From assembly GCF_900112585.1 (NCBI RefSeq), contig NZ_FOLY01000003.1:248001-312000 (forward strand): a stretch of 64,000 nt of DNA, in the 5' to 3' direction. Positions 54,811 to 63,101 of the stretch are shown here, piece by piece (positions within the stretch are counted from its first letter, which is position 1; each line of letters begins with the position of its first letter). The notes beneath the pieces were generated by a model, which saw only the letters and a program-made list of their open reading frames with translations, was not told the origin of the DNA and made no database searches. The translations under genes were made by a program, and so were the position numbers. This stretch comes from Kushneria avicenniae (GTDB lineage: Bacteria > Pseudomonadota > Gammaproteobacteria > Pseudomonadales > Halomonadaceae).

Positions 54811-55596
54811 ATGCGTACTACCGAAAAGCTCTATTACCACGACCAGTACCTGTGTCAGGCCAGCGCCCGAATTGCCGCGCTGCATGCTGAAGCCATCGAA
54901 CTCGATCGGACCGTGGCCTTTCCCGAGGGGGGCGGTCAGGAAGCCGATATCGGCACCATCGAGACGCCCGTCGGCACCTTTCGCTTTGTATGGACCAAAA
55001 AACTCTATGGCACGCCGCTCAACATCGAAGGCTTTACCGGCGTCAAGGCCGGCGGCGTGGTGCTGCATCTGATCCATCCGGACGATATCGAAGGGCTCGG
55101 GGCGCTCGAGATCGACATGCCCGTGACCATCCGTATCGATGTCGAGCGACGAGCGCGACTGACGCTGTCGCACACTGCCAGCCATTTCCTCTACGCCGCG
55201 GCCCTGAATCATCAGCCCGAGCTCAAGAGTCTGACCATCGGGTGTCACATCAAGGAAGACGGCGCCCGATTCGATTTTCTGGTCGATGAATCCTTCGATA
55301 CCGCCTGTGTCAGTGCCATCGAGTCGGAGGCCAACCGGCTGATGGCCGACAACCTGCCGATCATCACCGATCATCTGGACGCCCACTACGATGCACGCTT
55401 CTGGCAGTACGGCGATATCTACATCCCGTGCGGTGGAACGCATCTGGAATCGCCCGAAGCGGTTGGCACGATACAGGTCAGACGCAAGAACACCGGCAAA
55501 AGCAAGGAGCGTCTGATCTGTGCCTTCGAGAATGCCCGTATCGATACGAGCGCCTATCACATCGAACCCGAGCGATATGCGGAGACCGTCTCATGA
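54811..55596 (+). CDS. Free-standing alanyl-tRNA editing protein (AlaX-like)
   Basis: The protein has 261 residues from the ATG at 54811; an in-frame ATG at 54769 is an alternative. The AlaRS editing-domain signature is complete: FPEGGGQEADIG near residue 38, LSHTASHFLYAA with the HxxxH zinc ligands (121, 125), and IPCGGTHLESP with CxxxH (207, 211). AlaX proteins hydrolyse mischarged Ser-, Gly- or Ala-tRNA. It is the first gene of a set with exporter and PLP enzyme, which suggests self-protection by clearing a mischarged amino-acid analogue. It overlaps the next gene by 4 bases. Confidence 0.87.
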   Translation: MRTTEKLYYHDQYLCQASARIAALHAEAIELDRTVAFPEGGGQEADIGTIETPVGTFRFVWTKKLYGTPLNIEGFTGVKAGGVVLHLIHPDDIEGLGALEIDMPVTIRIDVERRARLTLSHTASHFLYAAALNHQPELKSLTIGCHIKEDGARFDFLVDESFDTACVSAIESEANRLMADNLPIITDHLDAHYDARFWQYGDIYIPCGGTHLESPEAVGTIQVRRKNTGKSKERLICAFENARIDTSAYHIEPERYAETVS

Positions 55597-56801
55597 GGAC
55601 GCCCCTGCCCTTTCGAACCTGGCTCTACTTTGGCGCCCAGTCCATCAATCTGACCACGGCCGTCATGTCAGTGACGATGGCGGCCATCGTGGGCGCCGAG
55701 ATTGCCGGCAATGAAACACTGGCTACCCTGCCCTACGGCTTTCAGTTTCTGACCCTGATGCTGGCCACCTATCCGGCCTCAAGGCTCATGAGCCAGCTGG
55801 GTCGGCGCAGCGGTTTTCTGATCGGCAACGCCTTTCTCGCCCTGTCAGGCGGTACAGGTTATCTGGCCGTACAGGGTGAGAGCTTTGTGCTGCTGACCCT
55901 CTCCCATGGCGCTCTGGGCATCTATATCGCGTTTGCCAACTTCAATCGCTTTGCGGCCACGGATGGCCTGCGAGACAGCCTGAAATCGCGCGCCATGTCG
56001 CTGGTCGTGGCGGGCGGTGTGCTGGCCGCCATCATCGGTCCGCTGGCCTCCGCCATGTTCCGGGACATCCCGGGATACAGTCACTTTGCCCTGAGCTACA
56101 GTCTCTTTATTCCACTGGCAATTTTGTCCAGCTGCATCGCGGTACTGCTGCCGGAAAGCACCTCTCATGCGCCGAGTGCCAAAACAACCGATACCGAACG
56201 CCCCGGCCGGATACTCGGCCAGCGTCGGGTGCTGCTGGCCATCGCCGTGTCGGCCCTTGGCTATGGCATCATGAATCTGCTGATGATTCAGGCCTCACTG
56301 CAGATGCACGCCCATGCCCCCCCCTTTGATGACGTCAACACGGCCATTCAGTGGCACGTGCTGGCCATGTTCATTCCTTCCTTCTTTACCGGACGCCTGA
56401 TCGATCGCTTCGGCCATCAGGCCATGATCTCGCTGGGCCTTGGGCTTCTAATCACGACAGCGCTTCTCAATGTGGCCACCCAGGGCTGGTTCAACATGAC
56501 CCTGGCCCTGATCGTCCTGGGGCTGGGGTGGAACTTTACTTATATCGGTGGCGGCGCTCTGCTGGCCAATACGGTCGGCGACAGCGCCCTGGCCATGCGA
56601 CTACAGGGGATCAACGATATGGCGATTGCGGTCATGGCCACACTGGGGGCCTTTCTGCCGGCCGTCCTGCAGACCACCATCGGCTGGCAGGGCACCAATC
56701 TGATCGCCTCGGCCCTGTGCATCATCATGCTGCTGGCGGTACTGATGGTGTTCTCTCGGCGCCGCCATGATGCCTTTGTCTCGGGAGCGGCGGGATCATG
56801 A
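55593..56801 (+). CDS. MFS transporter, probable exporter of the cluster product
   Basis: The protein has 402 residues and about 12 helices. The first half has QFLTLMLATYPASRLMSQLGRRSGFLIGNAF with the loop 2-3 motif, and the second half starts after a polar loop near residue 200. It belongs to a broad MFS group often annotated as drug or amino-acid exporters. Overlaps of 4 bases with both alaX and the PLP-enzyme gene (ATGA on each side) show tight co-expression. Confidence 0.85.
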   Translation: MRTPLPFRTWLYFGAQSINLTTAVMSVTMAAIVGAEIAGNETLATLPYGFQFLTLMLATYPASRLMSQLGRRSGFLIGNAFLALSGGTGYLAVQGESFVLLTLSHGALGIYIAFANFNRFAATDGLRDSLKSRAMSLVVAGGVLAAIIGPLASAMFRDIPGYSHFALSYSLFIPLAILSSCIAVLLPESTSHAPSAKTTDTERPGRILGQRRVLLAIAVSALGYGIMNLLMIQASLQMHAHAPPFDDVNTAIQWHVLAMFIPSFFTGRLIDRFGHQAMISLGLGLLITTALLNVATQGWFNMTLALIVLGLGWNFTYIGGGALLANTVGDSALAMRLQGINDMAIAVMATLGAFLPAVLQTTIGWQGTNLIASALCIIMLLAVLMVFSRRRHDAFVSGAAGS

Positions 56802-57697
56802 GCCGCCTGATCGACTGTGATGCCCGGCTGTCCATCAAGCTCGAGCTGGACAACCCCGGCGGCAGCCACAAGTTTCGTGCTGCCAGCCATATCGTGGAAC
56901 GCGCCATCGCCCGTGGCGACATGGTGCCCGGACAGACGACGGTGATCGAAAAGACCGGCGGCAACTTCGGCTTCGGCCTGCTGGCCGCCTGCCAGAAGCA
57001 TGGTATTGAAGTCGCGCTGGCCATCGGGCCGGGCTTCAGTCAGTACAAGCGCGATCTGCTCGAAGGGCTGGGTGCGGAGCTGATCGGCAAGGCGCAGTTG
57101 CAGGCGGGAGCGACCCCACGCGAGGTCATCGACTACCATCTCGCCCATCAGCACGCTCTGGGACGGCACTACTACTACACCGATCAGTTCAACAATCCCG
57201 GCAATGTTGACGCGCACCGCCGCTTTACCGGCGTCGATCTGGGCCGCCAGCTGATCAGTGCGGGCCATTCACGCCGTCTGCTTTTTGTCGGCTGTGCCGG
57301 TACCGGTGCCAGCTTTACTGGCGTGGTCCGGGCCCTGCGCGATCTGGACTTTGATGTCCGGGCCGTCATGGTCGAGCCGGAGGGATGCGACACGCTGGCC
57401 GCTCAATTCGTGGAACATCGTCTCGAAGGCATGTGTGTCGGGGTGACGCCCCCCTTTCTGGACTGGACGCTGGTCAATGAGGTCTTCAAGGCCAACCTTG
57501 ATGACGTGCTTGCCGCTCAGCGCCGCTTCTATTGCGACCAGGGGTTCCATGTCGGCAACACCACGGGCGCCTGCCTGGCCGTGGCTCACCAATTGCGCGA
57601 GCAGGCCACCCTCGAGGATCGTCACATTGTCACGCTCGGCTATGACGGCGGGCACTGGTACCCGGACCTGATGCAGGAGTCGCGCAACGCGGCATGA
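56798..57697 (+). CDS. Cysteine-synthase-like PLP enzyme (fold type II), diverged
   Basis: The protein has 299 residues. The PLP lysine is in NPGGSHKFRAASHIVERA (Lys25), the substrate loop is EKTGGNFGFGLL (normally TSGNTG), the phosphate-binding turn is VGCAGTGASFTGVVRAL, and the C-terminal loop is HVGNTTGACLAVA (normally VGISSGA). The N-terminus is about 15-20 residues shorter than in CysK. It should catalyse beta-replacement on O-acetylserine or a related amino acid, but the changed substrate loop points to a product other than cysteine. Confidence 0.82.
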   Translation: MSRLIDCDARLSIKLELDNPGGSHKFRAASHIVERAIARGDMVPGQTTVIEKTGGNFGFGLLAACQKHGIEVALAIGPGFSQYKRDLLEGLGAELIGKAQLQAGATPREVIDYHLAHQHALGRHYYYTDQFNNPGNVDAHRRFTGVDLGRQLISAGHSRRLLFVGCAGTGASFTGVVRALRDLDFDVRAVMVEPEGCDTLAAQFVEHRLEGMCVGVTPPFLDWTLVNEVFKANLDDVLAAQRRFYCDQGFHVGNTTGACLAVAHQLREQATLEDRHIVTLGYDGGHWYPDLMQESRNAA

Positions 57698-57808
57698 ACG
57701 TACGCGCCTGAAGCAAAACAACAACACAAGACAATAACGCCCCATACGCACAACATCCGTCCCTGCCTTCACGGCAGGCCTGATATGCCTTGATTCGGGA
57801 TCATCTGG
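57698..57808 (+). other. Gap between the PLP-enzyme and acetyltransferase genes
   Basis: A 111-base gap with an A-rich, CAA-rich stretch and a hairpin CCTGCC/GGCAGG (about 57763-57779) lacking a T run. It may hold a processing signal or a secondary promoter. Confidence 0.3.
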
Positions 57809-58456
57809 ATGCGGGAACAGCACATTTTTCACTATACCCTGGCGCGCCTGGCGCCCTTCCTTGAGCGTGCCACTCTGGAAGTGCTCAGCGAACGCGATTT
57901 CAGCACCGCCATGGGACTGGCCGGCGAGGACCTTGCCGCGCTGATCGAGAGCGATCCTTCCCACCGGGGGCTTGAGCAGTGCTATCTGGAGACCTGCTCC
58001 CCTTTTATCGCCGTGGCGACCTATCGTCTCGCGCATGCCTGCTGGCCATGCGAGCCCATGCTGGCGATGAAGCTTTGCCACGCCGCCCGGGTCGCCACCA
58101 GTGTCGAGATTCACCCGGGGGCCACCATCGGGCGGTGCTTCGTGGTCGATCACGGCACCGGTACCGTGATCGGCGAAACCACCGTGATTGGAAGGGACTG
58201 CACGATTCTCAATGCCGTCCTGCTCGGCTCAAGACGCATGAACGCCAACCAGCCGGGCAAGCGCCACCCGACTCTGGGAGATCGCGTCAGTGTCGGTGCC
58301 TATAGCCAGCTGCTGGGCAACATCATGATCGGCGATGACGTACGCATCCATCCATGGTCAGTGATTACCCGAGACATGCTGCCCTTCGAACGCGCCTGTG
58401 GCGTACCAATGAACCCGCTTCCCCAGGACATGCCCGGCAGTATCCTGACCCAGTAA
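57809..58456 (+). CDS. Serine O-acetyltransferase-like enzyme (CysE family, short form)
   Basis: The protein has 215 residues, shorter than E. coli CysE (273) because the N-terminal helical part is reduced. The left-handed beta-helix shows HPGATIGRCFVVDHGTGTVIGETTVIG with catalytic His115, KRHPTLGD with His153, and LGNIMIGDDVRIHPWSVITRDM. It would make O-acetylserine for the PLP enzyme just upstream. It lacks the usual GVPARIVG end, reading GVPMNPLPQDM. Confidence 0.85.
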   Translation: MREQHIFHYTLARLAPFLERATLEVLSERDFSTAMGLAGEDLAALIESDPSHRGLEQCYLETCSPFIAVATYRLAHACWPCEPMLAMKLCHAARVATSVEIHPGATIGRCFVVDHGTGTVIGETTVIGRDCTILNAVLLGSRRMNANQPGKRHPTLGDRVSVGAYSQLLGNIMIGDDVRIHPWSVITRDMLPFERACGVPMNPLPQDMPGSILTQ

Positions 58457-58579
58457 CCCTGCATGATTCGGGGCCCTTGAGGGGTCCCTTGCCCTCACGC
58501 CATTCGCCCAAGGCAGGATGGACAGCGCCCCGCCCCGGTTACAGCATGGCTGTCGTACGCCCTACAGAGGACATGGTCC

Positions 58580-58858
58580 ATGAGTGCTCCGTTTATCACT
58601 GATAGTCTGCTGATGCGCTGTCGCCGCGAACAGCGCATCCAGCATGAACGCAATCGCCAGAGCTTCGACCCCGCCGCCATCAACGACCGCAAGGAGCTCT
58701 CCCAGCTGGTCGAGCAGGCCCTGGCCGATGGTGAAGACTACGCCAGCATCGTTGCCCGCCATCAGGACATTGAACTCACCGAGGCGGAGCTGATCGAACT
58801 GATCGGCCCCGAGCAGGCCCTGCGTGATCGTATCGAGCGATTCGGCCAGCTACACTGA
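58580..58858 (+). CDS. Hypothetical small charged protein
   Basis: The protein has 92 residues; GAGGAC precedes the ATG by about 8 bases. It is rich in Arg, Glu and Gln and is predicted helical throughout (RREQRIQHERNRQSF; LTEAELIELIGPEQALRDRIERF). There are no cysteines, apart from one near residue 14, and no membrane segment. I do not recognise it. A strong terminator follows. Confidence 0.6.
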   Translation: MSAPFITDSLLMRCRREQRIQHERNRQSFDPAAINDRKELSQLVEQALADGEDYASIVARHQDIELTEAELIELIGPEQALRDRIERFGQLH

Positions 58859-58879
58859 AGTGCTCGCCCCGTGCCGAAG

Positions 58880-58914
58880 GCCCCGCCTGCGCAGCGCGCT
58901 GGCGGGGCTTTTTT
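58880..58914 (+). terminator. Intrinsic terminator after the small hypothetical gene
   Basis: GCCCCGCC/GGCGGGGC arms (58880-58887 and 58901-58908) with a 13-base loop are followed by six T. Confidence 0.9.
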
Positions 58915-58982
58915 GTGTCCGTCATGCCATGGCGCCTGACACGCACTCGGGCCCATTTGATCACCGTAAGGAGACCCAGGAC

Positions 58983-59618
58983 ATGTCACTGACCGATGCC
59001 CTTCACTGGCGCTACGCCGCCAAGCGTCTGAACGGCGAGCAGGTTCCCGAGGAGACCCTCGAGCGAATCATGGACGCCGCCCGGCTGGCGCCCTCTTCCT
59101 TTGGCCTGCACCCCTGGTCGCTGGTGCATGTCAGAAGCCCGGAACTGCGCGCACGCTTGCATGAAACGGCCGCCCCGCAGCCTCAGGTGCTCGAATGCTC
59201 CGATCTGCTGGTCTTCGCCGTTCATGATCGCGACTTCAAGGCGCAGGTCGATGACCATGTGGCCCACATGGCCCGCACCCGGGAGGTCGATGAGAGCTCG
59301 CTGGACGGCTTTCGCAATATGATCAAGGCCGTGATGGACCAGAAAGGTACTCATGAGGCGTGTCTGGAATGGGCCGCGCGTCAGGCCTATATCGGTATGG
59401 GCGTGGCGCTGAGTGCGGCAGCGCTCGAGAAGGTCGATGCCTCTCCGATGGAGGGCTTCTATCCGGAGACACTGGATGAAGCGCTCGGCCTGCGTGACAA
59501 GGGGCTCAAAAGCGTGGTCATCATGGCGCTGGGCTATCGCGATACCGAACGCGACCAGGGGGCCGGGCGAGCGAAGGTGCGCCGTGCCGGAGAGGATTTT
59601 GTAGTGCGTCTGCCCTGA
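58983..59618 (+). CDS. Nitroreductase-family NAD(P)H-dependent flavoprotein
   Basis: The protein has 211 residues; AAGGAG lies about 10 bases before the ATG at 58983. NfsB-type features are ALHWRYAAKRLNGEQVPEETLERIMDAARLAPSSFGLHPW (FMN-binding start) and WAARQAYIGMGVALSAAA, with the C-terminal SVVIMALGYRD. It reduces nitroaromatics or quinones in the cytoplasm as a dimer. It stands alone, with the EF-hand gene convergent. Confidence 0.87.
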   Translation: MSLTDALHWRYAAKRLNGEQVPEETLERIMDAARLAPSSFGLHPWSLVHVRSPELRARLHETAAPQPQVLECSDLLVFAVHDRDFKAQVDDHVAHMARTREVDESSLDGFRNMIKAVMDQKGTHEACLEWAARQAYIGMGVALSAAALEKVDASPMEGFYPETLDEALGLRDKGLKSVVIMALGYRDTERDQGAGRAKVRRAGEDFVVRLP

Positions 59619-59688
59619 GCCTGTCCCGGAGGCTCGGGTGTGCGATTCCCGCACCTGCCAACACCAGGCCGACAGGACACGGACGCTG

Positions 59689-59713
59689 AAAAGGACCGGG
59701 AGATACCCGGTCC
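59689..59713 (-). terminator. Intrinsic terminator of the EF-hand gene
   Basis: Arms GGACCGGG and CCCGGTCC (59693-59700 and 59706-59713) are followed on the minus strand by TTTT. A second perfect hairpin (CTGCGACCC/GGGTCGCAG, about 59726-59757) lies between it and the stop. Confidence 0.78.
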
Positions 59714-59764
59714 CGTAGACCCCCTGCGACCCGACGAACACGCGCCAGGGTCGCAGACCGGAAC

Positions 59765-60151
59765 TTAAATGTCCCAGAGACCGGCGTCGCCGGCATCGTC
59801 CCAGTCAGACTGGTCCCAGTACCCATCGCCGTTGGCGTCATAGGAGGTATAAAGGCCGTCGTAAAACTCGCCCGAATTGAGGTGGCCGTCACCGTTGGCA
59901 TCCCAGGGGTCATAATCCCAGTCAACCCCCCAATCGGTGGCCAACGTGCTGAATTCATTGTCATCGATCAGCCCATCGTCATTGGTGTCCCAATCGGAAT
60001 AGGTGCCCCAATCACTGACCGAGCCATAGAACTCATCCTTGCTGATGCTGTTGTTGCCGTCGCTGTCCAGCGTGCTGAAGGTCGGGCTGGCGGCAAAGGC
60101 TGCCGTCGAGCTCAGCGCCAGAGCGATACCCAGTACAATGTCCTTGCGCAT
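59765..60151 (-). CDS. Secreted protein with four EF-hand calcium-binding loops
   Basis: The protein has 128 residues from the ATG at 60151 (AAGGAG upstream on the minus strand). The signal peptide MRKDIVLGIALALSSTAAFA is clear. Four 12-residue EF loops follow: 29-40 (DSDGNNSISKDE), 55-66 (DTNDDGLIDDNE), 84-95 (DANGDGHLNSGE) and 105-116 (DANGDGYWDQSD, ending in Asp). Mature pI must be very acidic. It probably binds Ca2+ in the periplasm or outside the cell. It is divergent from a two-component system. Confidence 0.88.
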   Translation of the reverse strand: MRKDIVLGIALALSSTAAFAASPTFSTLDSDGNNSISKDEFYGSVSDWGTYSDWDTNDDGLIDDNEFSTLATDWGVDWDYDPWDANGDGHLNSGEFYDGLYTSYDANGDGYWDQSDWDDAGDAGLWDI

Positions 60152-60241
60152 GTCGTGTTCTCCTTTCACATGAGTCGCGATTGACCGGTCTGCCTGAAGC
60201 CACTCCGGCAGCTCCGGTACGCACTACCCTGAGCAGAAGGC

Positions 60242-60258
60242 ATTAACCCGGCCTTAGT
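60242..60258 (+). promoter_or_regulatory. Candidate response-regulator box between the EF-hand gene and the two-component system
   Basis: ATTAAC and CTTAGT half-sites occur with an 11-bp repeat (N5 spacer), similar to the PmrA/QseB-type pattern YTTAAK-N5-YTTAAK with one or two mismatches per half. It lies in the 200-bp divergent gap. Confidence 0.35.
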
Positions 60259-60351
60259 GGCATGGCAGGTATTTGCATGATCGGGCCATGGCGCCAGCGG
60301 CAGGCTATCTTCATGGGGAACAACGGGTCATATCGCTGACAGGAGAGGCCG

Positions 60352-61008
60352 GTGCGTATTTTGATCGTGGAAGACGACATGATTCTGGGAGAAGGACTGT
60401 GCGAGGGGCTCAGACTGTCAGGCTACACCGTGGACTGGCTGACCTATGGCGAGGAGGCACTGCACGCTCTGGAGGCCGATGCCTTTGATGCTGTCATTCT
60501 GGATCTGGCCCTGCCCGGCTGTTCGGGACTTGAGGTACTGACGCACTGGCGTCGCAGTGGCCATTATACGCCCGTGCTGATACTGACCGCGCGCGAAGGC
60601 AATGACGAGTGTATTCGTGCGCTTGATCTGGGCGCTGACGAGCATGTGGTCAAGCCCGTGGATACTGAAGTGCTGGAAGCACGCCTGAGGGTGCTGCATC
60701 GTCGTGCCAACGGTCATCCCGATAATCGTCTGAGCTGTGGTGACATCAGTCTGGACCGCGGCGATCGCATGGTGTGGCTGGGCGACCGCGAACTGGCACT
60801 GTCTGCCTATGAATTTCTGGTGCTTGAAGCCCTGATGGAGCGTCCGGGCCGCTCTCTGTCCCGCGAACAGCTGGAGGCACGTCTTTACGGCTGGGAAGGC
60901 GGCCCGGAAAGCAACAGTCTGCAGGTGTTGATACACAAGCTGCGCAGCAAGCTGGGCGCTGAGCGCATCGTGACGGTACGCGGCATGGGCTATCGGCTGC
61001 ATGCATGA
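60352..61008 (+). CDS. OmpR-family response regulator (QseB/PmrA/TctD type)
   Basis: The protein has 218 residues with a GTG start at 60352 after AGGAG. The receiver domain has the acidic pair EDD (8-10), the phosphoacceptor Asp in VILDLALPG near residue 51, and Lys in VVKPVD near 101. The winged helix follows (LALSAYEFLVLEALMERPGRSLSREQLE, NSLQVLIHKLRSKLGAERIVTVRGMGYRL). It overlaps the kinase gene by 8 bases and probably controls the divergent EF-hand gene. Confidence 0.88.
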   Translation: MRILIVEDDMILGEGLCEGLRLSGYTVDWLTYGEEALHALEADAFDAVILDLALPGCSGLEVLTHWRRSGHYTPVLILTAREGNDECIRALDLGADEHVVKPVDTEVLEARLRVLHRRANGHPDNRLSCGDISLDRGDRMVWLGDRELALSAYEFLVLEALMERPGRSLSREQLEARLYGWEGGPESNSLQVLIHKLRSKLGAERIVTVRGMGYRLHA

Positions 61009-62434
61009 GCGCATGAAAAAGGGGATTTCTGTGTTGAAACGAAGCGGTTGCTCGCCGGGGCTTCATCAGCGCCTGCTGCTATGGCTGCTGATTCTGCTCG
61101 GTGCCCTCTGGGTGGTTCTATGGGCCAACCATTACGGCCAGGCTGAAAAAAGCGCCCGTCGGGATATCGATGACCGGCTGCGCAGTGCCGCCATGCTGAT
61201 CGTTCAGCTCCATAACGGCCAGAGTCAGAAGGCAATCGAAACTTCCCTGCCGAGCCCCCTGCCTGCGACCGCTCCCTCAGGCAGCGATGATGATCGCGCA
61301 CGCCTCTTTCCGCCCGCCTTCGAGCTTTTCGACCGCTCCCGACAGTTGATCGCGCGCTCCGACAACTTTCCCGATACGCCCATGACCGATACGGCCGGCT
61401 TCGAAAATCGTCAAATCGATGGCGAAACCTGGCGTCTTTATACCAGCCTCCACGCTCAGGGTGATCTGGTGCTTCGGGTCGCCTTCGCGCACCGGGCACA
61501 GGAGGCCACCTCTCGAATATTGACACGCGACTTCGGCTCGCCACTGTTGTGGCTATTGCCGGGGCTGGCACTGGCTGCGCTGTTGTCCGTCTGGCAGGGC
61601 CTGGCGCCACTGCGTCGGCTGACCGTTCGCATCAGCCGTGTCGACCCCGAAGATCCGAAACCGCTGGCCCCCGCCGAGCGCGAAGTGCCCCGCGAACTAC
61701 AGCCCCTGGTTCATACGCTGGATAATCTACTGACAAGGATGCGTAATATCTACGCGCGCCAGCGCGCTTTCACCGCCAGTGCCGCCCACGAACTCCGCAC
61801 GCCGCTGGCCGGCTGTCTGGCCCAGCTCAGGCTGGCGCAACTTGCACATGATGCCCCCCGGCGCACGCGTGCGCTGGAGCGCATGCGGGAAAGCCTCGGG
61901 CACATGACCCGGCTGATTCGCCGCATGCTGTTGCTGGCGCGACTGGACCGCTCCGGGGAAGGAATTGAAACGCAACCGGTGACGCTCCAGGCCTTGATCC
62001 AGGAAGTGATCGATCAGCATGAACAGACGGCCACCGAGGCAGGCGTTCGTTTTGAGACACGACTGCCTTCGGAGACCCTGACAATTGACGGCGAGCCGGC
62101 ACTGCTCAACGCCATGCTGACCAACCTGGTCGACAATGCGCTGCGCGTTTCCCCCCGGGATTCCAGCGTGGTGATGACACTCGAAACGGCAGCCCATGAC
62201 GCTCTGCTCACACTACGTGATCATGGCTGCGGCATCTCCCCGGAAGAGCGCGAACGGGTATTCGACCCTTTTCATCAGGGCAACCAGGGCTCCGACAGCG
62301 GTAGCGGGCTGGGACTGACCATCGCTCATGCCATCGTGGCGGCCCATCAGGGCAGCATCGACCTTGATACGGTCGATGGCGGCGGTACTGTCGTCAGGAT
62401 TCGCCTGCCGTGTCATTCAGCGTCCGACGAGTGA
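61001..62434 (+). CDS. Two-component sensor histidine kinase
   Basis: The protein has 477 residues. TM1 (LLLWLLILLGALWVVLWA) is near residues 25-45 and TM2 (LLWLLPGLALAALLSVW) near 180-198, enclosing a periplasmic domain of about 130 residues. A HAMP segment follows. The H-box is ASAAHELRTPLAGCLAQLRLAQL, the N-box NLVDNALRVS, and the G2-box GSGLGLTIAHAIVAAHQG. It phosphorylates the regulator encoded just upstream. The ligand is unknown; the neighbouring EF-hand gene makes divalent cations plausible. Confidence 0.88.
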   Translation: MHERMKKGISVLKRSGCSPGLHQRLLLWLLILLGALWVVLWANHYGQAEKSARRDIDDRLRSAAMLIVQLHNGQSQKAIETSLPSPLPATAPSGSDDDRARLFPPAFELFDRSRQLIARSDNFPDTPMTDTAGFENRQIDGETWRLYTSLHAQGDLVLRVAFAHRAQEATSRILTRDFGSPLLWLLPGLALAALLSVWQGLAPLRRLTVRISRVDPEDPKPLAPAEREVPRELQPLVHTLDNLLTRMRNIYARQRAFTASAAHELRTPLAGCLAQLRLAQLAHDAPRRTRALERMRESLGHMTRLIRRMLLLARLDRSGEGIETQPVTLQALIQEVIDQHEQTATEAGVRFETRLPSETLTIDGEPALLNAMLTNLVDNALRVSPRDSSVVMTLETAAHDALLTLRDHGCGISPEERERVFDPFHQGNQGSDSGSGLGLTIAHAIVAAHQGSIDLDTVDGGGTVVRIRLPCHSASDE

Positions 62435-62743
62435 TCCTGTCGGGCGCCGGCGCTGGCGGGCCAGCCGAAAAAGGCAGGGCCCATGGCTTCGAAACGCCAT
62501 AAAATGGCCCAAACTGATCATTTCTACCGGAACCTGATCAGAAGTCGAAACGATTTGGGGGGTATTGGATTGACCCTGCACTGCTGGTGTGACACGATGA
62601 ATCCAGTTGGTGAGCAAGATGCATATTGTCAGCAGTACTCGAGTCCTTCGATCGCCTGGTTTTATCCCCCTTGTTTTACCTGCTTCCTCTGGGGCAACAC
62701 CCGGTAATTTTTTATAGCGCACAAGCGCAAAGGAACTTCGAAA
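62435..62743 (+). promoter_or_regulatory. Leader/promoter region of the cold-shock gene
   Basis: No gene is seen in these 309 bases. TTGACC at about 62569 may be a -35 box with CACGAT 17 bases on. If so, the leader is about 150 bases long, as is common for CspA-type genes whose 5' UTR acts as a thermosensor. Inverted TGATCA copies occur near 62515 and 62537. Confidence 0.35.
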
Positions 62744-62947
62744 ATGGCAAACGGCACAGTCAAGTGGTTCAACGACGCTAAAGGTTTCGGCTTCATCTCT
62801 CCTTCCGACGGCGGCGACGACCTCTTCGTTCACTTCTCCGAAATCAAGGCTGAAGGTTTCAAGTCACTGCAGGAAGGCCAGCAGGTCTCCTTCGACGTGA
62901 CTCAGGGCAAGAAAGGCCTTCAGGCTGCAAACGTAGTAGCAGACTAA
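62744..62947 (+). CDS. CspA-family cold-shock protein
   Basis: The protein has 67 residues, the family's usual size. It contains RNP1 (KGFGFI) and RNP2 (LFVHFSEI) with the aromatic patch. [21 protein letters not shown] is the standard start. It binds single-stranded RNA and DNA and melts RNA structure. AAGGA precedes the start by about 9 bases. Monocistronic, with its own terminator. Confidence 0.95.
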   Translation: MANGTVKWFNDAKGFGFISPSDGGDDLFVHFSEIKAEGFKSLQEGQQVSFDVTQGKKGLQAANVVAD

Positions 62948-62987
62948 CCTTCGGGTTATCTCTGCCTCGAGCCGCAAGGCTCCGAGC

Positions 62988-63021
62988 ACCGAAGCCCGCG
63001 CAAGCGGGCTTCGGTGTTTTT
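62988..63021 (+). terminator. Intrinsic terminator after the cold-shock gene
   Basis: A perfect 12-bp stem ACCGAAGCCCGC/GCGGGCTTCGGT closed by a GCAA tetraloop is followed by a GTTTTT tract. Confidence 0.95.
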
Positions 63022-63101
63022 GTATGTCAAATTCCTTCTTGCCCGTGACCAATCTTTCATGCAGGGCAACGCAGGCGACAAGCCAGCCTGCGTGTCTGCC
63101 A

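Noticed and set aside
57698-57808. Terminator between the PLP-enzyme and acetyltransferase genes
   Set aside because: The hairpin near 57763-57779 has no T tail, and the pathway logic fits read-through; a separate promoter cannot be excluded.
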